A stretch of DNA of 64,000 bases, from positions 310,001-374,000 of the forward strand of contig CANNZV010001192.1 in the NCBI GenBank assembly GCA_947561585.1. Direction: 5' to 3'. Origin of the DNA: Caprella mutica (lineage: Eukaryota > Arthropoda > Malacostraca > Amphipoda > Caprellidae). Positions 25,249 through 37,272 of the stretch are shown in pieces. Each line of letters starts with the position of its first letter. Within the stretch, counting starts at the first letter, position 1. The notes below the pieces were generated by a model. It saw only the letters and a program-made list of their open reading frames with translations. It did no database searches and was not told the origin of the DNA. The position numbers and the translations under genes are program-made.

Positions 25249-25915
25249 TGCGCCTGGACCAGTCTCTAGGTTCCTAGGGTTAAGTGAGTTTTATACTTTC
25301 AAAAACTAATAAAGAACAATATAATCTCTTTTAGTGCAAACTGCAGTGACAATAACTATAGCTTAAGCGGCTAATCTTCTTCAACTAGTCATAAGTTAGC
25401 ATTTTGGTGTATGGGGTATCACTCCGCACCTCTAGTAGTTTTCAAACCACTTGTTTCAGCCTAAATCTTAATACAACATCATTTCAAGCATCTTCTTTTT
25501 TCCCATAAAGATCATGACGTACACTAATTTCCTATTAGTATTTTTAGAGCTAAGTTGCGATGTATGTGGTGCTCTCAAAACGATCTTATAAAGTTTGCGC
25601 TGGTGATATTTAAATCCCGGAAACTCTCCAATAACTCTAGAACAAAAATTATAGTTTCTTATTGTTTTAACATTTTAACACAAACATTAACAGTTACATT
25701 ATGTTAAATTTTCAACTTTTCAGTTATAACGGTTTTCCCACCAGAGGAGTATCACTGCACATCATTATTAACCATATTTGTATGTAAATAAATATAAGTT
25801 ATGAGTATTTAGCTTTTAATAAAGGCATAAATATTGAATAAGGTAACTTCTAATTATAATATTGATTAACAATGAACTAACGATCGTAGAAACTATGCTA
25901 ACTATGCTACACTTG
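25249..25915. other. Flank of LTR element, no gene
   Basis: Begins with inverted counterpart (GGACCAGTCTCTAGG) of 20330-20350. The remainder is AT-rich. GTATGGGGTATCACTCCGCA at about 25410-25429 has faint echoes near 25746 and 26660, which may be old repeat copies. Confidence 0.4.
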
Positions 25916-25917
25916 AT

Positions 25918-26430
25918 GTGGGGGTATTAAGATAGAGGGAGGGGGTATTTAGGTGGGGGGAGGGGGGGGGGAGATGTTATTGAATTGAATATTGATTAAC
26001 AATAAACATACGATAGTATTACATTACTTGATAAAGGGTAGGTAACTAGTTAAGTGAAATCTAAGTGTTAAATTTGTTGCAGATTCATTAAATATATGTT
26101 TAAAAAGTAAGGATAATCAGATTTGGGAGGGGGGGCATGTAGAGAGGGAAACACAGACATTTAGATGGATACAGGGTTATTTAGATGGGGGAAATAGATG
26201 GGAAGGAAGGGGAAATAGATGGGAAGGAAGGGGAATTAGATGGTGAAGAGGGGGATTTAAATGGGAAAAGAGGGATATATTGATGAGAGGAGAGGTGATT
26301 TAGATGGGAAGAGTGGGGGATTTAGATTGGATTAGAGGGATATTTAGATTGGTAAAATGGGGGGGGGGGGTTGATAGAGGGTGGGAGTGGTATTAAGATG
26401 GAGAGAGGAGAGATTTAGGTGGGGGAGAGG
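25918..26430 (+). repeat. G-rich purine array
   Basis: Degenerate units of roughly 20-30 bp of the type GGGGGATTTAGATGGGAAGA, with runs up to ten or more G (near 25965 and 26360). The plus strand is almost pyrimidine-poor and has many spaced G-runs, so quadruplex formation is possible. No coding potential. Confidence 0.85.
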
Positions 26431-26439
26431 TGTGTTGTA

Positions 26440-29400
26440 TTTGTGCAATGCGCAGTAATACCTCTTCATAGTGCGCAGTGATGCCCCTTTACAATCACTA
26501 AAAGTTGCGCACGAAAAAATTGCCTATAACTATTTCATTTTTGGTATTATTCCAAACTAGTTGAAAGCCATCCTCATTCATGATCATTTCATCACGAGAA
26601 AAAGAGTTTCTCTGGTACATTTAGTTTTTGAGTAAATACAGAGTCTGCGGGATTGTGCGCGTTGATACCCCGTCCGACCCTATAGCTAATTGTAGTATTT
26701 ATTAGTTTATGCTACAGTTAAAATGTATCTCATTTTGTCCTTAAGTGTATAGCAAACCTATTAATAAATACTTAGTAAGATATTAATGGAAACCTACATC
26801 CTTAAGTATATAAGAGGATTACATCTATAAATATATAAAATAAGATTCGTTAGCAGCGTAAGATTGTTTCCGAACTCCTTAAAGGATACATCAGTTGAAT
26901 GGAAGTTTCTCTTTTCATGTTCAGATATCTTATCTACTTTAGCAGGATTTGCAGAGTAACAATGTAGCCAGTAATTGCTCAACCTTAGGTCGAAATAACA
27001 CATTGTGTGTAGAAGTAACAATGTCTAATGATAAACCTGTAACTATAATGATTCATAGAATGGTGTTGTCATTTTTAGCATATTGATAATACAATATTAT
27101 TTGTTTCATGACATACATTTAGTGTACCTTATTTAGATCTTGAAATAATGTGATACCAAAATGGAAACTTAAATCCAATAACCAATAGATGCGAAGCTGT
27201 TTTCTCTAAAGCTCCTTTTTAATCTTAACAAATCTATTTTTCAATAAATTTTTCATGAAGATCTTCATCTGAAATTTACATATGGATTGGTTAACTTATA
27301 TTTTGTTCAGCTATAAATTGATATAATTATTATTTCATTATTTTTGGTTCTTATGTAGATACTATAATAATATATGGTTATTCAAGTTCAGCTATAAATG
27401 TCAAGCACTAATTATTAATATACTTAATCCTTAACATTGAAAGTTAGCTCACTAAATTAACCAAAAGGAGCTGGTTCGTAAGAACCAGCTCTTACTAAAA
27501 CTCTTATAAAATCTTAAACAATCGAATTTTCGATATATTTTTTCATTAAAACTTTCATTAGATATTTACACATCCCAATAATTGTAAGCACAAAAGAATT
27601 TGTATTCATTAAAATTAAAATAACAAGCAAATATATGAAATTATGAATCAAGTGTCACTCCTCTAAAAACTGAGTGGGTATATTGGTACTATAATAAATG
27701 GAGTGAAATATTTCAATCTAATATCGATAACAAGCATAACAATTGCATATATGCGAAAGTGTAGAATGGTAAATTAATAAAAATTGTATTCCTAATCTCA
27801 GCGAATGCTCATATATATATTAATATATATATATATATATATGTGTGTGTGTTTCTAATAAAAAAATATCAAAGATTGATGTTAATTTAGAAAAGCACAA
27901 CCAAACAAATAATAATATAGTTTCACTAAGTTCAAATTCAATAGTACAATTATTTGAATTACTGTTACTGTATAGATATATATACGTTAACTTAGTATTT
28001 ATTTATTTCTAAGATTACAGTAATAGAAAATTCAACTTGCTTCTTCATTTCAAGTTTGTTCAAAACGCAAATGAGAAAATATGAACTCAAACTCGTATTT
28101 ATATTCAAAGCAAACAGGAAGTAGATTCACCAAATGCCATCTTCAAACTGAATAAACTGAAAACCTGAATTTAAAAAAAAAAATCTTATAAGCCCTACAT
28201 TTATTAAATATCTGTCTCAACTTTATATGAGATACACTTCAGAGTGTATAAAAATTGTCGCATATAAATCAATCTAGATAAGCTACTCAATTATATATCA
28301 AATTAATTGAAATCACTTTACAATTTTGGGAGACACTGATTTACGTCGATCAATAATTATATAAAGTTTATATTATTTTTCGTTTGCAATATTTAAAATG
28401 AACAGTAAATAAACATTCGCTGCTAATTCTGTTAGTGTATATTATAAATATAATAATTCACACTAGTATTACAATTTATATGAACAACATAACTCTTTTC
28501 TACTCCATTATTGTTAATTCTTTCTAATTTTTGTATCTTAACATTAATACAGTATGGACAGAGTCAAATTTTTCTACTCTTGGAGTAGGTACTTGAGTAA
28601 AGGTATGGATTCGTAGATATGGACTCACCACCCAATCACTGCCTTCATAATATCGCACACTGCCTTTTTGTCAATAACTGAAGAATTCCCATCTCACTCA
28701 TGCAGGTATTTTCTACTATTGGTGGCCCCGAAATTCGAATATTAATCTGGAATTTTGATATTGGACACAAGAAGTTTTTTTTTCGGGGAATGTTTCAAGA
28801 TTCTCTCAATTTAATTTCTTTGATTTAATTTCAGAGATTGTGGGATATTAATATTATGGAATTGAAATTGCCCATCTTGCCATTCCTGTTTCTAAAGTAA
28901 AGCTAATTCTTCATGGCAGTATTAATGAATGGAACAGTGGAATAAATTATTATGATTTATTATACTAATGTATAGATTTTTCAATTTTTTACCGATTGAT
29001 TTATTAGGTTCACTCAATAATTATTTTTAGTGAACTAATTAATCATATTATATTTATTATATTCATTATTAATTAGATATACGTATTTTGTTTTTCGAAC
29101 ATCTTATATTGGTAATGAATAATGAACCTACTGTTCAGTGCTCACTATTAGTTATATGTATACTGTAGTCACCATTAGGTATATAGAGATCAAGTTCTCC
29201 ATGTTAATTCATTATAATATTATATGCAAATTATCCCTTAATATCTAGTCAGATCTATTTATTTTCACTCTTCTGGATGGATACATAGTTATGAATGCCT
29301 AAAATAATAGGATTGCAGAGTTAAATGAGGTATCTAAATTATTTCACTGACAAATACATACTCATTTTTTATATAATATCAATAGTAATGCTCTCACACG

Positions 29401-31200
29401 TTACATACAATTTAAGTTTCAAGAAATTCTAAGTTTCATAAATCTAATATTGCATCCCTTTATTGAGTTTTATCGTTTCTACATTGCATATAATATTATT
29501 TTAGGACTCATTCATCTATCATAATTTTTAACTCCTAAATTTTCTTGCTGGCTTTACTAGTACCTACGTTTTATAACAATTTGATTAGAGTTAAGTGTTA
29601 CATTATACAGAATAATAATAATATACAGAGTTTACTTTTATTAATCACCTGAATTACATGGTTATATCTAATTTAGAACGCAAATTACAATCAACAATCA
29701 TCAGAACTTCCATACATCTATAATCAATTTCAATATATAATTGATGATAATTATGTTAATTTAATCCTTAGGATAGGGTTCTATTTCATGATCGAAATTC
29801 ATATCGCAAATTTCCGAAAGAATATTTAATAAATTCGAATTAACTTGATGAAGTTTTGTCAAAAAGAAACATTAAATTCCTATAATCATTGTAGGATGGA
29901 ATAAACTCTGTTTCATATATTCACACTGAGAAAAATAATTTTTGGTCATCAAACAGGCGGCAAACATAGCCCATGGAAGCCGTTACAATCGTGTTAGCTT
30001 CTAGTGTAGATTTAGAAACGAGGGAGAGTACACGTGTGTGCGTCGCTCTCAGACCTGACTGAGTAAGTTGAGTAACGATTCTCGTTAGCACAATAGCTGA
30101 TGTTAACTTACACATTATTCTTCAAAATACTTTAGGTATCTGATAATTTTGCTCAATAATTTTCTCATCTATGGACATTTAACTGATGTAAGAAGATTAA
30201 TTGATGAATATTTAGGCAACAGATGCAATGTTAATGACTTAAATAAGCGTTTGTTGGAGCGTGTGCTAGATGCGTGCAACCTCCCTCGTTTCTCAAACGT
30301 CACTGGCCGTGTGCGAATGCTCCATTAACTGTCAGTCTGTTGCTAGGGCGACGTCATATGTGTGCTGTGACGTCACCACACGACATAGCGGAACAACAAC
30401 AAGACGCCAAGGAAGCTGTTTTGACTGAAGCGAAGAGAGACAAGGAAGCTCACTTGACTAATTGCTAACAACAAGGTGTTAACACGATGGTTCCGCTTAT
30501 ACGTTGTTGGTTTAGCCGTTACACCGCTTCCTTAGTACTATAACTTCCTTGTCATCAAACAACACACTGTAGTTTAACTCATTGTGGGTTAGTGATACGC
30601 TAAAGTAGTTAATTCTTGTTATGTGTTAGGTGTAGATGAACTACAGCATGTGGTTCAATTCTCTAGTCAGTAAAAACGCACAAAATGTAGGTTAAATTTT
30701 ATATTTCTGTGGTTAGAAATACACATAATCTATGTCAGTTCACCTTACCTACAATACAAATCAAAATTAAACTTGCATGTGGGTAAATTATTATCCTTTG
30801 TCAGTATATATAACCGTCGTCTATGTAGTTGGAGTATTACTATGAAATTATTAATCACATGTATGTAAATTTAATGTAAATCAGGCGGGAAACTGGAGTG
30901 GTACGTCAGTTTCAGTGAAATATCATAGAAGGTAGGTGTGTTATTTGGTAGTAACCTTAATTTAATTTCAGCTATGTCCAGTGCTTAAATTTATAGTAAT
31001 AGCTATATAAATCAGAACATAAAATAGGCTAGAATAGTTTTCTGTGATCAATTCATTCTTAAAAATAGAAAATCAGCCTACCTATTTATAATAGGAAAAG
31101 GTCCAAGGCAGAATCTCCAATACCTTGCAGCATAGCCTTTAGGCAGCTGACTATAATCTTTAGTTTGCTCAAGCCTCTACTTCTAGGGTGCTTGTATGTA
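26440..31200. other. AT-rich region, no gene recognised
   Basis: Contains a diverged copy of 20360-20455 at 27485-27570, a palindromic GAGCTGGTTCGTAAGAACCAGCTC at about 27470-27493 and a TA/TG microsatellite at 27808-27852. A locally GC-richer stretch at 29980-30480 has small open frames (29921-30115 minus, 30274-30468 plus) with no recognised domain. CCTCCCTCGTTTCT occurs there in both orientations near 30020 and 30280. No exon structure is convincing. Confidence 0.4.
27808..27852. repeat. TA/TG microsatellite
   Basis: Alternating TA run followed by TGTGTGTG. Confidence 0.9.
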
Positions 31201-32740
31201 ATATAATCCTAATTACAATATAATATATTGGTGTAAACTTTTTGAAGTCTCTGTCAGACTGTCTGTCACAGTGTCTGGTGTCACTCTTAATTTCTGACTC
31301 TCTGCCCTGGCCAGATTGCAGAAACTGGTAAAGTGCTTTCCAAGAAATCCTCTATGTTTTCCTTCTCTTCTAAGAAAAATACATGTATATAAGAGAAGAA
31401 ATCAATAGCTGTTTGCACAGATAATGTTAAAATACAGACTGATGTCCAAGTAAAATTATGTGGTCCATGAACTCTCCAATTTTTTCACCAGTTCTCCCAG
31501 ATTGTATTTGATGGTAAACTTGGTTGTTTTTTCTTTTCTCATAAATTAATATTCTTTATATATCACTATTTTGCCTTTAATATTGTGAGGGAAAATTGAT
31601 AAATCAATAATGTTAGTCAGTTACCTAGTGCATGGAAGAGTAACCAATTGAATTAATTTGTTTGCTGGCTTTTTCAAGATTTTTTTTTTTAAAGTTAGAG
31701 TACCTAGTTCTGTGCACCATTTACAGACTAATAATTATCTTCTAAATTTCATAATTATCTCTGATGACTCGATTGTTCTGTTGGCAGTCTGCAGAATATG
31801 GAATATTTTTTATCCTTTTCTGTGAAAATTATCTTTAGGTTTCTTTTACTTTTATTTCAATAAGAAGTTAAGAACAACAATCAAAATAGATTTTTTTGAG
31901 ATCAGTTTCTATGGACTTTGATATATGATGATCAGTTAATGGGATTTTTAAAATCCAGTGCATTTAATATATTCAATTGTAACCTGTATGCCAAATAAAT
32001 TTTTAAATAGTGTATTCTTTACTATCAAATATTTTAATTTATACACCAGACTACTGAAACTGGTAAATTGTTCTAGAATTCTCTATTTTGCATTATGTTT
32101 TCAACAAAATAAATTTAAATTGAAGAAAATAAGTATTTTTTGCACAGAAAATATTTAATAAATTAATATTCAGCAGATTTGATTTGAGATAGTTACTTCC
32201 TGGCTCTTGGTAACAATTTAATTAATTGGGACTGAAATGCTCTCTGAAATCAACCCAAATTTCAGAATCTTCCACTGCTTCTATAGAATTTTAACTTTTT
32301 ATAGATACCATGACTTTCATATGGCTCTTTTTCAGAGTAATATGATATGAATTTTTGGTAACAGTAGCTACAAAGTGATTGAAATTCAGTAGCTAGTACT
32401 ACTTCTTTACATTTAATTCTATGTTGTCATCAATAGCGGCATGACAGCTAATTGATTATTTTTCTCATTCAATTATATTCATTCTCTACTTTCAAATCTA
32501 CTATATTTAATTCTAATTTAGAGAAGTCCATTGGATAAAAGAAATATATTCTTGCTGTTACCTAATCTAAGACTGTTTATATCTCTTGCGGATGATTATT
32601 TTAACAATTCAAGTCAATTATCATTATATTCATTGTGAATTTTAGTTTTTTTTGCTAATCATTGCTACATAGCTAGTCAGTAATTAGCCTTAATCTCTCA
32701 ATTGTACTAACTATTCTCAACAATTTCCTAATTCCATATT
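31200..32740. other. Old miniature-element fragments, no gene
   Basis: About 31225-31330 and 31490-31530 carry decayed pieces resembling the ends of the two miniature families seen at 48-52 kb and 58-60 kb (CCAGATTGCAGAAACTGG; CCAGATTGTATTTGATGG). The rest is AT-rich with no recognisable ORF. Confidence 0.4.
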
Positions 32741-32748
32741 TTTTGCAG

Positions 32749-32863
32749 ACACCAGAGACATTCTAATGAAGACTTTTGGGATGGCTTGCCTACTTTTGCT
32801 TACATCATCACAACACAAGAGATTGAGGCCCACAACTGCTGATGATGGTGTTAACTTTTAGAG
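32749..32863 (+). other. Possible exon, probably non-coding
   Basis: The tract TATTTTTTGCAG ends at 32748 and GAG|GTAAGT lies at 32861-32869, both close to splice consensus. A second acceptor, TTTTCTTTTCAG, ends at 32954, which would leave a 91-bp intron of typical insect size. All frames meet a stop before the donor or soon after, so if real this is untranslated or a long non-coding RNA. Transcript data would be needed; it may be chance. Confidence 0.25.
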
Positions 32864-33864
32864 GTAAGTTTCTGTAAGTTTTACCTATTTATTTGACTTC
32901 TAGCTAACAATGGGAAGATCTTCATTAATTGATGCTTTGTAATTTTCTTTTCAGTCATATGGCTAACTATTGAAGATGATAGCTTGGCTAAAGAAGTAAT
33001 CTTAATTCTTAGTCTCATTCCAGCCACCCATCTTCAAAGTCTTCTGAAGTTGATCAATATTATGTTTCCTCTAATGACATTATGTTTTGGGTGCCAACAC
33101 TTTTTGAAGGCGATTGATGTAGTATTTTAAACTATTCCAAGTTTTGAATTTGCAATATTGCAAGGAGTGCTGAAACATTTTTTTACTTTACTGTGAACAT
33201 CATTGTACGATATTCTTTCAATGTTATGATATGAAAGCTCCATGCGTCACTGATTTGGTGAGTCGCTTTGAGAAATAGCTAGCTGTGAACAATTAAGTTC
33301 ATGAACTACTAAATGACTTTTTATTTGTTTGGGTACTTAAATCTTGGAACTACAAGGAAGTTTTCTTTATTTGGGCTTTTTAAAACATAACTATATATAG
33401 CTTCTTCTTTAATCTAGTTGTAGTTTCTCCTCTGATGGTGTGATCTCTAATTTAGTAATCTATTAAATGAGTTAATAGAATTGTTATATTTCTTGAATAT
33501 TTTATTCATGTTTAATAATACATAAATTCGTAACTTCTTCAATTTTTCTAGCTTCTGAGAAATTATTATAATTTTCTTCTTACTAATGTTTACCAAGTAA
33601 TGTGTGTTTCTGAAATTGTTCATTTTATATTAAATGTAATTAATTAATTTTTAGTTTTATTACAATGATTTGATAAATATGGAAAGATTTGCTAAATATC
33701 CAATTTAATTATTTATATTGTATCTATTTTAACTAACTTAACAGAAGTATTATCACTCTATATTTATTAGTTGATCTGCATGCTGTATTATATATGAATT
33801 CTTATGAATTTGATTACTACAGTATTTTGTAATTGAGTGTAGCTAAAGTAAACATTCTCCAAGT

Positions 33865-34240
33865 GGCTAACATAAAATGCATGTAGGTAAAATTGCTTAG
33901 CGACTGTAGTTTGAAGGATTAGTTCATCAGTTAAATATTCCTTTACATGAGGTTTGAATTGCATGCATGTTGGTAAAATAGACAGCCAGCTGTAGTTTAA
34001 TTAATAAGCATGTAGGTTATGTTTAACCACAGCTGTGGTTTGAATTGCATATATGTAGGTAAAATAGACATTCAACTGTAGTTAGAATGATGATAGATGT
34101 AGGTAAGATAAAGTACATGCATATAGGTAAAATTACATTATAAATTCATGATGTTTGATCCAAACCACAGCTGTGGTATGGTTTAAAAACGACCAACATT
34201 GTGGTTTGTTTGAAACTATATATAGGTTCGGTTAAGTACA
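33865..34240. repeat. Degenerate repeat with CCACAGCTGTGG palindromes
   Basis: Irregular repetition of GCATGTAGGTAAAATAGACA and GCTGTAGTTTGAATT segments. AACCACAGCTGTGGTT is a perfect 16-bp palindrome at 34025-34040. A 14-bp version, ACCACAGCTGTGGT, lies at 34164-34177. Similar words occur loosely at 30560-30790. Confidence 0.55.
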
Positions 34241-34259
34241 CTTTTCTTTCAGTGCATGA

Positions 34260-35600
34260 TCATTGATTATCCAGTGGAATATATGGCAGAGAAATTTATT
34301 CATTACCTCCCTTCCTTTCTAAATTAACCATAGATGGAAAATTCACATCCCAGTAATCAATTCTGGTCGAAGCCACTACATTTGAGTCAAAGAATTGCAG
34401 ACTCAAGTCGTTATTGAGGAGGAATTAACAAATCGTCTGATTTCGTTCCTGTGTTTCTATTGTGTAACAGTTTTCAGATGAAGGAAACAGAATCGTGAAT
34501 GATGAATGTCTGTTCATTTATCAAATTCTATTTGTTTCATCTGTGGAAAGTATATTTTTGAAGAATATAGCATAACTTTTTAATGTGTAAAGAAATTAAT
34601 ATTGTTTACCGGTAGAGAAATTAGACTCTTGAAGATCTTTCCTATACTGTTGCAATTTCAGAGGCAATTGGTTTATTCCTGTAAATCAGCCCACTCTTTC
34701 TGGCGTAAGAGAATGAGTCGATGGGGTATGTTTAATAGAATACAATAGAATACTATCAAGTATGTAAAATAATACAAAAGAATAGTATCAAGTATGTAAT
34801 AGAATACAACACATATTATATTTCAGCTCAGGTACAGATTTTTATTTTGTAAATTATTTTCGCTTACTTTATTACGTTATCTTAATATATTGTTTACTTC
34901 AAAAAAAATCTCAATAATATTCGTTTACAAATTCTGATATGTTCTGACATGACCTTATTATATTTATAACATCAAGGAATATATATGAAATACAAAAAAT
35001 AACTTTAATTCCACCCATTTCTTTAATTTAAACTAATGCTAAATGTCCATTTAAATTTTTAAACACTAGTGTCTCTATTTCTTGAAGTTTTGCTTTTAAT
35101 TTTCGGCTCTATTCCAATATCATACGTACAATACCAAAATATTCTTATTACAATTAAACAACACATATTAATATTCAACTCTTAAAATTATTAATATTAA
35201 AATTAAGATATGTTTTCAACATATGTTGTCCCATCAATTTATATTTTAAATTATTTACATTAATACAAAACCCTAATTTGTCTTTTATTATTCATATGAA
35301 TTATATTCATTCTATTATTCATATGCTGTAAAATGATTCATGTGTTCTGTTGATTTTTCTGCCTTCTAGAGTAGCTATCAAATGCTGACGTTTTGTAAAC
35401 AAAACACCTCGCACTCACAGAATGTGAACTCAATGCGAATGTGATTAAAAATGTGCAAGAATGTGAATTAGTTAGTGTGACTTGATATGTGAATGTGACT
35501 GAGATTGTGATTTATATCTTATAATTAAATGTAATGATATCGTGTATGGTATCATTTGGTTGGTAATTTTAATGCCTTTCTCATCTAAATCATGTATCGT
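34260..35600. other. AT-rich, no gene; left flank of Gypsy remnant
   Basis: No ORF, no clear LTR for the adjacent Gypsy remnant. GAATGTGA-like words recur at 35425-35515. Confidence 0.4.
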
Positions 35601-35612
35601 TCGAAAGAGATG

Positions 35613-36003
35613 CTAATTTGTTAAATAGTTAATGTTACATTTTATTAGTTTGAGTCCTATTTTTACGATACATTTATTTCTGTTGATTTCGGTTATCTCT
35701 CCTGGCCCTAACCAATTTAATTGTAATTCGTGATTTTTGTGGCAATTTCTTAATAGAAACCTGTCTTGTACATGTAGTATTTTATCCTTTCTAGATCTAT
35801 TGTGATAGATTGTTAATTTATTCGCTTGGTTTATTATGTTTGATCTTATGACATCCTGTGTGTAAATGGCTTGTCTTGCCCTGATTTTAACTATATTTAG
35901 ATTCAAAGGTGTCTACATTATATAATTTGTCTTAATTTTCAATTTGAATATTCGGGTTTGTGTCTCTGCTAAATAAAGCATAAGAAGGCTTATCCCTTAA
36001 ACT
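35613..36003 (-). pseudogene. Ty3/Gypsy integrase C-terminal fragment
   Basis: The minus-strand frame from 35906 to 35613 reads like the C-terminal part of a Ty3/Gypsy integrase. It has a charged stretch with RARQAIYTQDV, a segment equivalent to the GD-VLLR strand (VQDRFLLRN), then LQLNWLGPGEI matching the usual KL-x-W-x-GP-y-I motif, and closing beta strands. Just upstream, in another frame (about 36003-35950), KPSYALFSRD resembles the pre-C-terminal TP-y-x-L-F-G segment, so at least one frameshift and stops separate them. The catalytic DDE core and the whole reverse transcriptase are absent. In a live element this would bind DNA and help insert the cDNA. Confidence 0.75.
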
Positions 36004-36229
36004 TGGCCATTGCTACTTCTACTTGGAGTTACTTGGCCATTAATATTTCCACTTGAACTTACTTGGCCATTAATACTTGGATTTACTATGTATCATTACT
36101 TACTTTCTCATTAATTGCATTTATAATATGCTTTCTTCTATTTCGGCTATCTTTTAAAACTAAATCTGCTTGCAAACAGTTAGTTGACATTATGGAATTA
36201 TTTATCTATCTATCCGGATGTGTCTATCT

Positions 36230-36603
36230 ATCCAATTTATCTCTGATCTCCTGAGTATATCTCTGCCCAATATTAAATCATTCGAGAAGTTGGAGTTCTT
36301 TATCATCAAGGCTTGAACTTTAATTTTCTTCCCTTAATTTAATGGTAATTCTAAATAAACTTCTCCAATGACATTAGATTTTCCATTAACCCCGTCTATT
36401 ATTACATTTGACTCTAAAATTCCCTCCTGTTCTAAATTTTTGAAATTTCTGCTATTTATTATACATCTCTCACTTCCAGTATTGATCAACGCATTCCAAA
36501 CTACATTATTGTGTTTTATCACAATAACTGACTTAGAACTCTTTCGAATACCAAAGTTCGAACCTGTATAATTTTCCCTATTTAAATCATTAATACAACT
36601 CAC
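36230..36603 (-). pseudogene. Ty3/Gypsy aspartic protease fragment
   Basis: The minus-strand frame has the retropepsin active-site context ALINTGSERCIIN, where families have a D-T/S-G triad. Here the catalytic Asp reads as Asn (AAT). After a TAA at about 36334 the same frame continues with NDLILGRDIL, the conserved protease C-terminal LG-x-D-x-L motif. The mutated active site and the internal stop mark it as dead. The order on the minus strand is zinc knuckle, protease, integrase, as expected, but only about 230-330 bp lie between protease and integrase, so the reverse transcriptase and RNase H have been deleted. Confidence 0.78.
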
Positions 36604-36899
36604 TGCTATTAAGACTTCCTTTGTGGCCTTATCCTCTTCACTATGGTCTACTTCATTAAGTCTTTCATATCTATTTCTTAAATCACAAGATATATCTCTG
36701 TATTCTGTTGATCGTTTTCAGAATGTCTTTTGGTTTTAACGCACGAAATTAGTTGTAAGTTCGAATCTAAACGCGCAGAGTCAGCCGTTCGTTTCTTAGA
36801 TCTCTCAATTACCTCTTTATTGCTTCTAGCTGTAAGAATTTCCTTTATTAAATCTAACCTACCGATTTTCTTATCTATATATAAACCTTCTGGTTTTTC

Positions 36900-36990
36900 T
36901 GCTTCTTCGGCTTTCTACAATTACTTATCAAATGACCTACTTGATTACATCTATAAACTAATATATTTGCAACTATATTCGCTCATTTAA
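36900..36990 (-). pseudogene. Gag zinc-knuckle remnant
   Basis: On the minus strand, codons 36949-36917 give YRCNQVGHLISNC, the C-x4-H-x4-C end of a retroviral-type CCHC knuckle. The first Cys of C-x2-C would fall three residues earlier, where Val stands. A basic stretch (RKPKKQ) follows, as in nucleocapsid. It is collinear with the protease fragment downstream. No longer open beyond this stretch. Confidence 0.6.
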
Positions 36991-37144
36991 ACATTGTTCT
37001 AATGTTTTTTACTTAATACTTTAAAAATTCATACTTTCAAAATAGTATTTTAAGTTCGTTCTCATCATTTGAACTTTCTCTCTAAGCTTCTTCGAAATTC
37101 TTATATACGATTTTCGGAATTCCTTTATAATTGTTGCTCAAACT

Positions 37145-37266
37145 TAAAGTAAATAGTAAAATATATACTGAACCGAATTGTATGCGGTTTGCGGAATAAT
37201 GATCGTAGACCTTAGTTCTATAATATTATGAAATGAACTCATTTTTTCTGCGGAGCCTGGAGAGGA
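37145..37266 (+). repeat. Interspersed repeat arm, copy 1
   Basis: The sequence from AAATATATACTGAACCGAATTG to CCTGGAGAGGACCT recurs at 53805-53932 in the same orientation and inverted at 54279-54392; its outer part recurs inverted near 60545-60590. It is one arm of a long inverted-repeat element family. Confidence 0.7.
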
Positions 37267-37272
37267 CCTGCA

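Noticed and set aside
36368..36990. Plus-strand open stretches over the Gypsy remnant (36368-36571, 36730-36990)
   Set aside because: Antisense to the protease and zinc-knuckle frames, without recognisable motifs.
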